Source: Zanthoxylum bungeanum (lineage: Eukaryota > Streptophyta > Magnoliopsida > Sapindales > Rutaceae). Taken from it: a stretch of 64,000 nucleotides of DNA. A model generated the notes under the pieces. It was not told where the DNA came from. It did not search any database and worked only from the letters and a program-made list of their open reading frames with translations. Shown here piece after piece: positions 23,341 to 33,340 of the stretch; within the stretch, counting starts at the first letter, position 1; every line of letters begins with the position of its first letter. The translations under genes were made by a program, and so were the position numbers. Location: positions 46,335 to 110,334 of the forward strand of contig SKCR01047759.1 of NCBI GenBank assembly GCA_019454045.1, in the 5' to 3' direction.

Positions 23341-24120
23341 GGTACAATATGTTGAAATGAACTATCACATCATCAGTATCAGTTTCACCAGGTATGGCAT
23401 TCTGGGGGCGAGGCCCACACTAACATCAACATCAGTTTTACCGGGAATGGTACTCCAAGAATGGAGCAGAGTTCGAGAATGAACAAGCCGAGAATGGCAA
23501 TCCAAGAATGGAATAAGGTTCAAGAATGAACAATCGAGAATGGAGCAGAATCTGAGAATAGAGCAGAATCCGAGAATGGAACAGAGTTCGAGAATAAACA
23601 AGCCAAGAATGGCAATCCGAGAATGAAGCACAATCCGAGAATGGAGCACACTCCGAGAATGGAGCACACTCCGAGAATGGAGCAAGGTTCGAGAATGAAC
23701 AATCCGAGAAAATAGCAGAATCCGAGAATGGAACAGACTTCGAGAATGGAGCAAGGTTCAAGAATGAACAAGTCGAGAATAGTACTCCAAGAATGGAACA
23801 CAGTTCGGGAATGAACAAGCCGAGAATGGCACTCCAAGAATGGAAGGCAGTTTCGGGAATGAACAAGCCGAGAATGGCACTCCAAGAATGGAGCAAGGTT
23901 CGGGAATGAATAAAGCAGAGAATGGCACTCCGATAATGGAGCACGATTCGGGAATGAACAAGCCGGGAATGACACTCCGAGAATGGAGCAAGGTTCAGGA
24001 ATGGAACACGTCACAGTAACGGTTCAGAAATGGACCACCTCACAGTATCGGTTCGGGAATGGACCACCTCACACAGTAACAATTTGGGAAAGTACCACCT
24101 CACAGCATGGTTCGAAAACG
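23341..24120 (+). repeat. P array 1: GAGAATGGAGCA type
   Basis: About 20-24-bp units such as TTCGAGAATGGAGCA, TCCGAGAATGGAGCACAC and GGGAATGAACAAGCC, around 30 units with many variants. Long reading frames on both strands across it come from the repeat period and show no protein family. Confidence 0.8.
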
Positions 24121-24540
24121 AACCATCACATTATCAGTATCAGTCTTTCCAGGTATGGCTCTCTGGGGCGAAGCCCACATCATTATCAGCATCAGTCTGG
24201 CCGGGTATGGCACTCTGAGGGTGAGGCCCACATCAGCATCAGTAGCAGTCTTGCCGGGTATGGCACTCTGGGGGCGAGGCCCACATCGGCATCAGTAGTA
24301 GTCTTGCTGGGTATGGCACTCTGAGGGCGAGGCCCACATCATTGTCAGTATCGGTCTGGCCGGGTATGACACTCTGGGGGCGAGGCCTATATTTTTAACA
24401 GTCTTTGCCGGGTATGGCACTCTGGGGGCGAGGCCCACATCATTATCAAAATCAGTCTGGCGGGGTATGGCACTCTGGGGGCGAGGCCCACATCATTGTC
24501 AGCATCAGTTTTGCCAGATATGGCACTCCGGATGGAGCAG
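24121..24540 (+). repeat. P array 2: GGTATGGCACTCTGGGGGCG type
   Basis: Units of about 55-60 bp: GGGTATGGCACTCTG, GGGGCGAGGCCCACATCA, then CATCAGTATCAGTCTGGCC. About seven units. The part GGCGAGGCCCACATCA is shared with array 3 and, reversed, with the G arrays (GATGTGGGCCTCGCC). Confidence 0.8.
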
Positions 24541-25640
24541 GGTTCGAGAATGAACAAGCCAAGAAATGGTACTCCGAGAATAAAGAAAGCTTCATGAATA
24601 AACAAGCTAAGAATGGTACTAAAAGAATAAAGCAAGCTTCGGGAATAAACAAGCCGGGAATGACAAACCGAGAATGGAGCACAGTTTGGGAATGAACCAT
24701 CATATCGCATCAGCGTCAGTGTCAGGGATGAGTCCCAAGGCCGAGGCCTACACCTACATCAGCATCTGTGTCAGGGATGAGTCTCAGGGACGAGGCCTAC
24801 ATCACATCAGTTCAGTTTTGGGGGATGAGTCCCAGGGTCGAGGCCCCCATCAGTGTCATTAGCAGCTTCAGGGACGAGTCCCAGGGTCGAGGCCCACATC
24901 AGCTTCAATATCTGTTTTGGGGGATGAGTCCCAGGGTCGAGGCCCCTATCAGCGTCAGCAGCAGCTTCAGGGACGAGTCCCAGGGTCGAGGCCCACATCA
25001 GCTTCAATATCAGTTTTGGGGGATGAGTCCCAATGTTGAGGCCCTCATTACGTCAGCATCAATATCGGTTTCGGGGATGAGTCCCAGGGTCGAGGCCCAC
25101 ATCAGCTTCAATATCAGTTTTGGGGGATGAGTCCCAGGGTCAAGGCCCACATCAGTTACAGTATCAGCTTTTGGAGATGAGTGCCATGGTCGAGGCCCAC
25201 ACCACATCAGCTACAATATTAATTTTGGGAGACGATTCCCAGGTTCGAGGCCCACATTAGCTTCAGTATCAGTTTTTGGGGATACGTCCCAGGGTTGAGA
25301 CCCACATCATCATCTTCAGCAGTTTGGGGATACGTCCCAGGGTTGAGACCCACATTATCATCTTCAGCAGTTTGAGGATGCGTCCCCGGGCCGAGGCCCA
25401 TTTTGTCAGCGGTATTAGGATGCGTCCCAGAGTCGAGGCCCCCGTTATCGTTGCAGTTATTGGAATGTGTTCCAGGGTCGTGGACCCACTGCATCATTAG
25501 TTACAGTTTGGGGATGCGTCCCCGGGCCGAGGCCTATTTTGTCAGCGGTATTGGGATGCGTCCCAGGGTCGAGACCCCCGTTTGCGGTTGTAGCTATTGG
25601 GATGCATCCCAGGATCGAGGTCCACTACATCATCAACTCA
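24541..25640 (+). repeat. P array 3: GATGAGTCCCAGGGTCGAGG type
   Basis: After a short return of GAGAATGGAGCA-like units (24541-24700), units of about 50-65 bp follow: GATGAGTCCCAGGGTCGAGG, CCCACATCAGCTTCAATATC, AGTTTTGGGG. From about 25270 the unit drifts to GATACGTCCCAGGG and GATGCGTCCCAGGGTCGAGG. The reverse complement is the G-element array unit (CGACCCTGGGACGCATCCC), so P and G arrays have a common origin. Confidence 0.85.
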
Positions 25641-25748
25641 GTTCAGAGTAACAGGCAAACTAGGTTGCGGCTGGCGAGCCAGGTAAGTAAAAATGCATTG
25701 CACGAACTTTGATAGGACTGTCATTTCACACACTGCACAGGTCCTATC

Positions 25749-25762
25749 AAAGTGGGGGCGAC
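25749..25762 (+). other. Polypurine tract of P
   Basis: AAAGTGGGGGCGAC directly before the 3' LTR start; it primes plus-strand DNA. The 110 bp before it (from 25641) matches the 3' internal stubs of G2 and G3 in reverse (AAAATGCATTGCA, TTTGATAGGACTGTCA). Confidence 0.85.
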
Positions 25763-26262
25763 TGTAGGCACTACATTTTTGCATGTAAGTCCCGATGATG
25801 ACCGTCGTACGGAGGCACTACCTTTTATGTCGCAGAAGTCGCGAGAAACAGACGTCGGAAGGGAAGAGTCAAGAATTGACATTTTGTTGGATTTGATTCA
25901 CTCGCTTAACCTCGGATTTGCTCGTTGAGCCTCTGTTTCAAAATTTATCCCAATCCCGAACCTTAAACCTACCCACATGCCCCACATCACCACACACAAA
26001 TTCAAAAAAAAAACAATAAACTAAACCAAACCCCACGCCCAACAAATTTAATAACTCTTCAACTCACAAATGCCACCACGTGAACAACCAAACAAATGCA
26101 ACAAAGCCATCTCCCTTTTCATTTTTTTCAACATCACCGAAAGCACCTAAAAATTTCCTCCTCCATCCACGCCCAATTAGCCTCAAATCATGTCCATTTT
26201 ACTCATTTGTTCACACCTGAAACCCCTCCATTTTTGCTCCTCTGTTCACACAAAATCCCCAC

Positions 26263-26270
26263 TATAAAAA
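26263..26270 (+). promoter_or_regulatory. Putative TATA box of P 3' LTR
   Basis: TATAAAAA after CCCCAC, 500 bp into the LTR. The only support is the motif and a TATAAAATA-like text on the minus strand of the G2 LTR. Confidence 0.4.
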
Positions 26271-27597
26271 ACAACCCAAGACACTCCTCTCAAAAAAAAG
26301 CTTGGCTCTCACGCCTAAACCCCCCAAAAATCCTTCTCCATTCACGCAAATAACGCCCAACAGCCTCTCACAAGCAGCCCCTCAATCCCACATCTATTAG
26401 GAAACACTTCACCCTTAATTGCTCAACACTTCACGCACAAACACACCTCATATTCATTCATCAACCTAAGTCCCGCATCGATTAGAAAACACCCCCTCAA
26501 AACCAAGCCCTCATTCACGCACACAACTCTCTACACAGCAGCTCACATTCACGCAAATAACCCCCTAAATAACAGCCCCAAACTACCGAAAATAACTCCC
26601 TAAATAGCAGTCCCAAACGACCGAAAATAACCCACTGAATGGCAGTCACAAACCACCGAAAATAGCCCCATATAGCAGCCCCAATTCACGTCCAAACTGT
26701 CCCCTTTTACTACTACAAACTGCACTGAAAATCAGCCCTGTAACTACCAAAATTTGCCACAATTTCTGAAATTCACCCCCATATAGCAGCCTCTAATCAC
26801 CGAAAATTACCTCTCAAAACTGCCACAGTAAGTACCGAAATTCACCCCTCCAAACACCCCATCTATTCATGCCCAATACCCCCTCAGAAGCAGTCCACTT
26901 AAATCCTACATAGCCTGGGAAACTACTCCCCTTTACTCACGCCAATAGACAACACAAGACCTTCCTCTCCTCACTAGCATTCATGCCACTGCAACCCTCA
27001 CACAAGTCCCTGCCTCACGCACCACAGTCGCTGAAACCAGCCCTTGCACTGCCTTCAAATCCCCACTGAAACCAGCCCCAACATCACCGAAAATCCCCAC
27101 TGGAGCCAGCCCCTATCCACGCCTAAACACACCAGCAACCAGCCCTTGATTCACACTGAAATGCCCCTGAGCAGCAGCCCAGTAAACTGCCTTGCAACCA
27201 CCAAAAATAACAGCCCAATAACCAGCCTCATTCACGCCCCTAACAAGCCATAAAACAGCCCCTGAGACAGCATTTGTAACCACCGAAAATACCCACAAAA
27301 TAGTAAGCCTAATTCGTGACCAGAAACCGCAGTGAAACGGAGTAAAAAATAGCGGCCCAAACAGCGAAAAAGCGAAGGAAAATGTTGAACCAGTGAACCG
27401 GAAGAGTTGCGGATCATCAACCCTTCCGACGGCCGTGTAACGCACTTCCGACAGACGAAAAAAGAGGTTAGACTTGATGGCACCCATTTTACTTATTATC
27501 TTTCGTTTCTTTTATTTATTTTAATATATTATTGCATAAGAGTTGTTTGTTGAGGCATGATGTGAATTCCGGATGAACGGAATGTGTTCTCTTTTAT

Positions 27598-27689
27598 GGT
27601 ATATCGGATGGAAACCTGGACGTAAATTTCGTAGCCGAATCCGAACGGACGGTAGTGCGGTTTGTACTCGGGATACAATACCACGTACC
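27598..27689 (+). repeat. Conserved gypsy-LTR module, copy 5
   Basis: Best preserved plus-strand copy: GGTATATCGGATGGAAACC at the start, TTGTACTCGGGATACAA as a perfect 5-bp stem with a 7-base loop, CCACGTACC at the end. Copy 4 is at 20683-20775 and copy 7 at 36586-36678. Confidence 0.85.
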
Positions 27690-28259
27690 GCTTGAGAGAT
27701 ACACAAATTTTGTTCATCCAACATTGTATTCGAGCATGATTAGGTTGTTAGCATGTTATTTATGTTAAGCATGATTTAGTCGATATAAATTTCTTTCTTT
27801 ATGCATGATTAGGTTGTTTTCATATTAGGGATTTAATTTATATTTATGTTTAGATTCATATTTATTTTCCGTATTAGACAATTGAGCATGCTTGTGTGAT
27901 GATTGTATGTTATTACGTGTTTGCCATTATGATAACTAACTTTTAAAGCATGTAAACTTATATTTAAGCCGTATACGAATTTAGGTGTAGGTTACCTTTT
28001 TGCAAATGTATGTTGAGTAGACTTGGTTAAAATTGCACAAATCCGTTCATTACAAGTGACATAAGTAAGGGACCATTCCGAACCCAACGGTTTGAGGTCT
28101 TCCCTTGCGAGGGGTGAGTGCGGCCTTAAATCATTTTCCCAGTTCACACTGGGTGGCGACTCCATTATTCTCCGGTTTAGTCCCCCCGCGGGCTATTCCG
28201 TACTCCCAACTAGGCCGCGAGCCTAGAACAACATGTGTCACCAGTTTATGTATCCTACA

Positions 28260-28392
28260 GTGGGCCTCGCCTCCAAGCTGATATTGATATGGGCCTCGCC
28301 CCAAACTGATGCGGATGTGGGCCTCGCCCCTAAACTGATGCTGATGTGGGCCTCTCCCCGAAGTTGATACTGATGTAGGCCTCGACCCTGGG
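28260..28392 (-). repeat. G-family array, right part after P
   Basis: Begins with the GTGGG duplication and continues the antisense array (GTGGGCCTCGCCTCCAAGCTG, GATGTGGGCCTCTCCCCG). It ends at GACCCTGGGA, where LTR text starting ACAAAACGCATG takes over. The first ~130 bp are nearly identical to 37245-37378. Confidence 0.85.
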
Positions 28393-30649
28393 ACAAAACG
28401 CATGTGTGTTCGAGTAGTGTTCGTAAACGCGTTCGAACAATAAACAGAAGGTTCACATTCGTATAGCGTTTGATAACGCGTTCAAACGAGACAAGACCCG
28501 ATGAAACAAAACGCATGCGCGTTCGAGTAGCGTTCATAAACATGTTTGAACGGGAAACAGAAGGTTCGCATTCGTATAGCATTCGAGAACGCGTTCGAAC
28601 GGGACAAGAGCTGATGTATGATAGACGACGCAAACACATACACAGATGCACAATGTAGGACCCCGTGTGCCCGATTGAACTCATTCCCATTCAATCGAGT
28701 ATACCTCGTCTGGTGCGGCAAAACATCGTGGTAAAGGTAGCCCTTTAGGCATTTTCCCTCGAATAGAGGACCTTTAATCCACCCTAGTTAGCCCATGCGC
28801 ATTACATTACAATGCATAAAAATGAATGAGACAATAATGTGGACTTCCGTATATCCGATTAAACGTATCTCACATTCAATCAAACACAATTCGTCCGGTG
28901 CGGAAAAGTATTGTCGTAAAGGTAGCCTTTTGGACTTTGCTCCCCTCAAATTGAGAACCTTTAGACTAACATACTAAGCCCATGCGCATTACATCACAAT
29001 ACATAGAAAATAAAGAAAACAATATAGGACTTCAAATATTCGATTAAACATATATCACATTCAATCAAGCACACTTTGTCCGGCGCGACAAAGTATTGTC
29101 GTAAAGGTAGCCTTTTGGCCTTTTCTTCCCTCAAATAGAGAACCTTTAGACCAACATACTAGGCTCATACGCACTATATCATCAATTACATAAACAACTA
29201 ATGTACATAAAGTAAAAGACGGAATATAAAAGGTGCGGCGAAATATCGTGGTAAAGGTAGCCTTTAGGCTTTTTATCCCTCAAAATGGAGGGCCTTTAGA
29301 CCTACGTAATAAGCCCATGCGCATTACATCACAATGCATAAAAGATAAAGACAACAATATAGGACCTTGTATATTTGATTAAACATATATCACATTCAAT
29401 CAAACACACTTTGTCCGGCGCTGCAAAGTATTGTCGTAAAGGTAGTCCTTTAGACTTTTCTTCCCTCAAATCGAGAACCTTTAGACCAATATACTAAGCC
29501 CATGCGCATTATATCATCAATACACACACAAATAAGCGTACAGAAATTAAATGGCGGAATAAAAATGCGGATAATAAACAAACAAGATAACATAAATCGG
29601 AATATGTGCCGTTTGCTCAAGTGGTACATGGAGTTGTATCCCAAGTACAGACCACACTACCGTCCATTCGGATTCGGCTATGGAATTTATGTCTGAGTTT
29701 CCATCCCTATACCACAAGAGGCGACACATTTTCCATTTATTCAAGGGCCACAACACAATTCATTCCACAATACTCATTCAAATAAAATTTAATAGATAAT
29801 TACGAGATGAATGAAAATAAATTAGAAAGATACCCTCAGGTCTAACCTATTATGTCGACTCTCGGAAGCACGTTACAAGGCCGTCGGAAGGGCTAAAACT
29901 CCGCAACTTTCTGGTTCGCTGGTTCACTTCTTTCCTCGCTATTTTCACTGCTCGAGCTACTGTTTTCACTCCGTTTCGCTGCTGTTTTTGCTGTATTTTC
30001 TGGTCTCTATTTTTGGTGTATTAATGGACTGTTTTGGAGTTAATTCGGGGACTGTTTTGGACTGTTTTGGGGCTGTTTCGGGGACTGTTTTGGGGTGTAA
30101 TTTGGAGTCGTGAATAAGGGCTGCAGTGTGCTCGGCTAGTGAGGGTTTAGGGGCTGCAGAGTGCTCGGCTAGTGAGTGGTCGTGAGTGGCCGTGAAGGTT
30201 TTTGTGCGTGTCGTTTGTTATTTCTGAAGGTGTGTGCGTGAGTGGCTGGTTGAGGGTTTATTCTTTGAGTTGTGAGGTGGTTGGTGCTAGGTGCGTGAGT
30301 GGGTTTAGGGCTGTGTCATTAAGTGGCTGAGAGTGAGCTTCTTTGTTAACGTGGCTAATGGGCGCTGATTGAGTGTGTTGAAGGGGGCTGCTTACGTTGA
30401 TGAGGGTGTGAAGTGTGCGTGCTGATTTTTAATGAGGGTGACGTGATCTCTGTTTGTGCGTTTATTTTCTAGGGACGTGAGGGCAGTACGTTTTTTGTTG
30501 CTTTTGGTTCGAGTGGACGATGAATGATGCCATGATTGACTTGGTCTTTTGGTGGTTGCCGACTGAATGAGAGAGAGGCAGCTAGGCCATGAAGCTTTAG
30601 GGTTTATTCTTTTGTTTTTGCTTTTGCCGTGAGAGTGTAAGGGGCGTGG
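28393..30649 (-). mobile_element. G-type LTR fragment
   Basis: Matches G2 LTR 14408-16655: part of the ~115-bp array, the five-unit ~185-bp array (28645-29540), the 92-bp module (29622-29713) and the G/T-rich stretch. At shared variable sites it agrees more often with the G3 LTR (38712-39978) than with G2, e.g. GGTGCTAGGTGCGTGAGT. Both ends are breakpoints inside the LTR: the tandem array on the left, the SINE on the right. Confidence 0.85.
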
Positions 30650-30780
30650 GGTCCCCAAGGGGTGTGGCTTGGTGGTGTAGGGTCCAGGATCTCACCTTGA
30701 GGTTCTGGGTTCGAATCCAGGGGGTGCACTTCTTGTAAGAGCCTGGGACAGCCGGTGGTTTTACCTGCGCCACGACCCAG
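30650..30780 (+). mobile_element. tRNA-derived SINE
   Basis: It has an A-box-like TGGCTTGGTGG at 30665-30675 and an exact B box GGTTCGAATCC at 30708-30718, 32 bp apart, the internal RNA polymerase III promoter of a tRNA-derived SINE. After the B box comes non-tRNA text (AAGAGCCTGGGACAGCCGG, GGTTTTACCTGCGCCACGAC). It starts inside G LTR text at GGGGCGTGGGG. I cannot see a clear 3' tail or duplication, and the LTR does not resume afterwards, so the right boundary is approximate. Confidence 0.65.
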
Positions 30781-31689
30781 AATGGGTGGTTTGGTGGCTG
30801 GGTTTCCATCGTTTCCATGGTTTGGTGGCTTTGGTGCGTGCATCTTTGGAGGCCACACACTTGGGTGGCTCTTTGGAACGTGGAAGAGCTTGCTGAGTTC
30901 GAGAAAAGCTTGTAGATTGGAGGGAGGACTGGAGGAGTCTACGGTTCAAGTAAGTCTTTTTCTTTCTTTATTTTATTTAGAGTTCTTATGATAGTTAGCA
31001 TGTTTAGGTTTATGTTCTTTGCATGTTTTATGAGTTTTATGCTTAGAATATATAGTAACGTGCCTAGGCTTGTAGAATAATCAAAACAAATGGGTATTAG
31101 GCAAAGGGAAAGCGGCATGATAATTTTAATTTCCGCTGCGTACTCGCGGCCGCTTCAGCGCGCCGTTGTTTTTTTGATTAGTTCTCTCTCATTTGAACTC
31201 GCATTGGGTGTTTAAAAGCTCGTTGGAAAGCTAACACCCTGAACTTAATTTTAGGAACACGTTTTGCTTGATTTGGTTAAGATTTGAATTATGAAATTGC
31301 ATTTAAAGTTCATGCGTCTGCAGAAAAACGTGAATAGTAAATTTATTTGAATAAAATAAAATGCAATATCATAATTAATATTAATCAAAGTTATTTATGC
31401 CTAAAATAATTCCAACATATTAAAACTCATATGCTTGATGATTCTATGTATGATTAGAATTGGCATGATTATTTTATGGTGCAAGCATCTAGAGACTTTC
31501 TAAGAAATAGAGTGTGTATTGCTTATCCCTTAGCTAAGTAATTATTCGTGATGAACTTAGAGATTTTTACCTTTAAGGCTAATAAATATAAATCATTCGT
31601 TTATAATAAAAGACATTATAAAAGATACAAGTGGTTCGGGACGGGACCAAGGGATTAATAAAACTTTCCAAACTAAAGTTAATTTAACC
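30781..31689. other. Unassigned, retrotransposon-like
   Basis: No coding region is supported. A GC-rich spot, TTTCCGCTGCGTACTCGCGG, lies near 31128-31147 and resembles text near the ends of some gypsy LTRs. AGCTCGTTGGAAAGCTAACA near 31217 is also LTR-like. The next block is a gypsy-type leader, so this may be the LTR of a relative of P, but I find no TGTAGG/CCTACA ends or primer site. Confidence 0.3.
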
Positions 31690-31935
31690 AAAGGTATTGA
31701 AGTTAGATAATGATTTGGTGTCTTCCTTCACTCACTACCTTTTTATAGCCAAAAGGAAAAGCTGTGAAGACATCTAGATAATCATTTACTCAAAGCTTAC
31801 CTTAAAGCATATTTAAAGTGTTGGACTAATTTGGAGGATCTATTGTTTATTCCTATCACCAAGGCAATAAGTGCCTAAGAGGTAAGGGTATTTAAGAGAG
31901 TTCGCTCCACCCTCCCTCTGGGGAATTTTCAATGG
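31690..31935 (+). mobile_element. Gypsy-type leader segment
   Basis: Matches the P leader (21470-21675) in the same orientation: GATTTGGTGTCTTCC, AAAAGCTGTGAAG, CACCAAGGCAATAAGTGCC, AAGAGAGTTCGCTCC and CCCTCCCTCTGGGGAAT. The match stops near 31935 and copia A leader DNA follows, a gypsy/copia junction. Confidence 0.75.
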
Positions 31936-32508
31936 AGGTATCTATTTTACAGTTATTCACTTAAACTTGCTAAAATCCTTAATAATAATTTAAGTCTAAA
32001 ATTTTCCTTCCATTGTAAAGTATAGACCCAAATGGCTTAAACCATATTGGCAGGACTAGGCTTTACCAGACTGACCAATACCAATTTGTCCATAAATTGT
32101 ACTATTGACAATGCTTTAACTTTTCTGAGTCATAAGACGCGGTGACCCTTAGGCGTGGTCTTATAAATTAGTGGCAAAGATTGGGTAAGCTATGCCATGT
32201 TTGATTGCCCAACCCAATGATCAAGGAATTGTGATTTATATCATAAATTGGTTGGGAACCTACCTAATTATCATATTTTATAACGACTGACCCTAGTCAG
32301 AGTTATGAAATGATGATAATAGGATCCTTGTCCAGAGGAAATCCATCATATTGGGGTTGATACGATTTGCTCAAAATTTTAAAACAATTAGTGGGGAGCA
32401 ACTTCATAATATTAAAAGCCCATGTTATTATGAAACATTAATGAAAACATATTCTAATTTTAACATTTTCTCTTAACAGGTGGGTTAAAATATTTCACAA
32501 CCACTCAA
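31936..32508 (+). mobile_element. Copia A copy 1 leader
   Basis: Non-coding. The part 32325-32400 (GGATCCTTGTCCAGAGGAAA, AGTGGGGAGCAAC) parallels the copia B leader just before gag (GGATCCTAGCCCACTAGGAA, AGTGGGAGGC near 51207-51285). TTTTCTCTTAACAG near 32466-32479 looks like a 3' splice site and precedes the gag ATG by 30 bp. No primer site or 5' LTR end is visible upstream. Confidence 0.55.
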
Positions 32509-33340
32509 ATGGCAAATAGAGTATCACTTCGTTCCATCGTTGATGAGCATCAGCTCAAAGGGGACAACTACAATGACTGGTTTAGAAACCTTAAAATTGT
32601 CTTACGACAAGAAAATATTTTCTATGTTCTTGAATGACCATTTCCCCCTGAACCCACCGAAAATGCTGACCAAGATACATTTGACGCTTAGAAGAAACAC
32701 GTCGATGATGATGAGCAAGCAGTTTGCATAATGCTTGGCTCTATATCAGACGAACTTCAGAAATCTCATGAAGATATAGATGCTCAAACCATATTCTTTC
32801 ACTTGAAGGAGTAATATGCAACTTCTGTTCATACCGTAAGATTCCAAGTGTCATGTGCCTTATTCCAAACAAGGTATAAGGAAGGATCTGTTAGTGGACA
32901 TATGCTTAAGATGACTAGCCACATTGAAAAATTGGCCAACCTCGGGTTCATCATGGATCATGAGATAGGTCACGATATAATTCTTCATTCCTTACTGAAA
33001 GAATTCTCTAACTTTATTATGCAGTTTCATCAGTCTGATAAAGAAGCTACTTTAGCAGAATTGCACAATCTGATAAAGCGAGAATAGAAGGACTTGAAAA
33101 CGTAGCTTAAACCTTTGTCATGCTCACGGGTACGGACCTGAAAACCACGAGGCCCAAAGAAAAATAAGGGCAAAGACAAGGCTCTAGATCACCTAAAGCC
33201 CAATGGTAAGGTGGAGAAGAAAAAGGAAAGGGTAAATGTTTCTTTTGTGGAAAGATTGGTCATTGGAAGAAAGACTGCATATCCTTGAAAGCCAAAGAAG
33301 CCCAATGTTTCAGGTATGTTGTATATGATTGAACTATATT
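32509..33340 (+). pseudogene. gag: Copia A copy 1 gag pseudogene
   Basis: From ATG 32509 the frame reads MANRVSLRSIVDEHQLKGDN, YNDWFRNLKIVLRQ, then stops at TGA near 32634. Further Gag text (DELQKSHEDIDAQTIFFHL, VSCALFQTRYKEGSVSGHML, LANLGFIMD, LHSLLKEFSNFIM) runs to a TAG near 33088. The nucleocapsid knuckle CFFCGKIGHWKKDC (CX2CX4HX4C) is at about 33236-33278, one frameshift later. Gag packages the RNA. At least four lesions are shared with copy 2 (45044-45868). The start is fixed by identity of this N-terminus in both copies. Confidence 0.85.

Larger units (their letters stand above)
19606..28259 (+). mobile_element. Gypsy (Tat/Ogre-type) element P
   Basis: An 8654-bp element with both LTRs, primer site, leader, gag and integrase scraps, tandem arrays and polypurine tract in correct order. 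It is flanked by GTGGG at 19601-19605 and 28260-28264, a perfect 5-bp target-site duplication. The target is the antisense array of a relative, so one family member jumped into another's repeat. Protease, reverse transcriptase, RNase H and most of integrase are absent, so it could not replicate alone. LTR copies differ at roughly 8% of sites where compared (20.57-20.81 against 27.48-27.72 kb), mostly by transitions, so it is old. Confidence 0.9.
25763..28259 (+). mobile_element. 3' LTR of P
   Basis: TGTAGGCACTAC to TATCCTACA, 2497 bp. It has the putative TATA at 26263-26270, a C/A-rich middle (reverse of the G/T-rich stretch of G LTRs), the text ACGGCCGTGTAACGCACTTCC at 27429, the 92-bp module at 27598-27689 and the conserved end block 28040-28259. 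It lacks the ~115-bp and ~185-bp arrays of the G2 LTR. Confidence 0.9.

Noticed and set aside
23365..24014. Overlapping open frames up to 168 aa in the GAGAATGGAGCA array (minus strand)
   Set aside because: They arise because the repeat period lacks stops in several frames at once; the translations (CSILG, FILEP repeats) look like no protein family and change with array variants.
24768..25130. 120-aa frame in array 3 (plus strand)
   Set aside because: Same cause: repeated DESQGRGPH text from the tandem unit, no start context or family.
30665..30718. A functional tRNA gene
   Set aside because: A and B boxes are present but there is no foldable acceptor stem or anticodon arm and the text continues as a SINE body.
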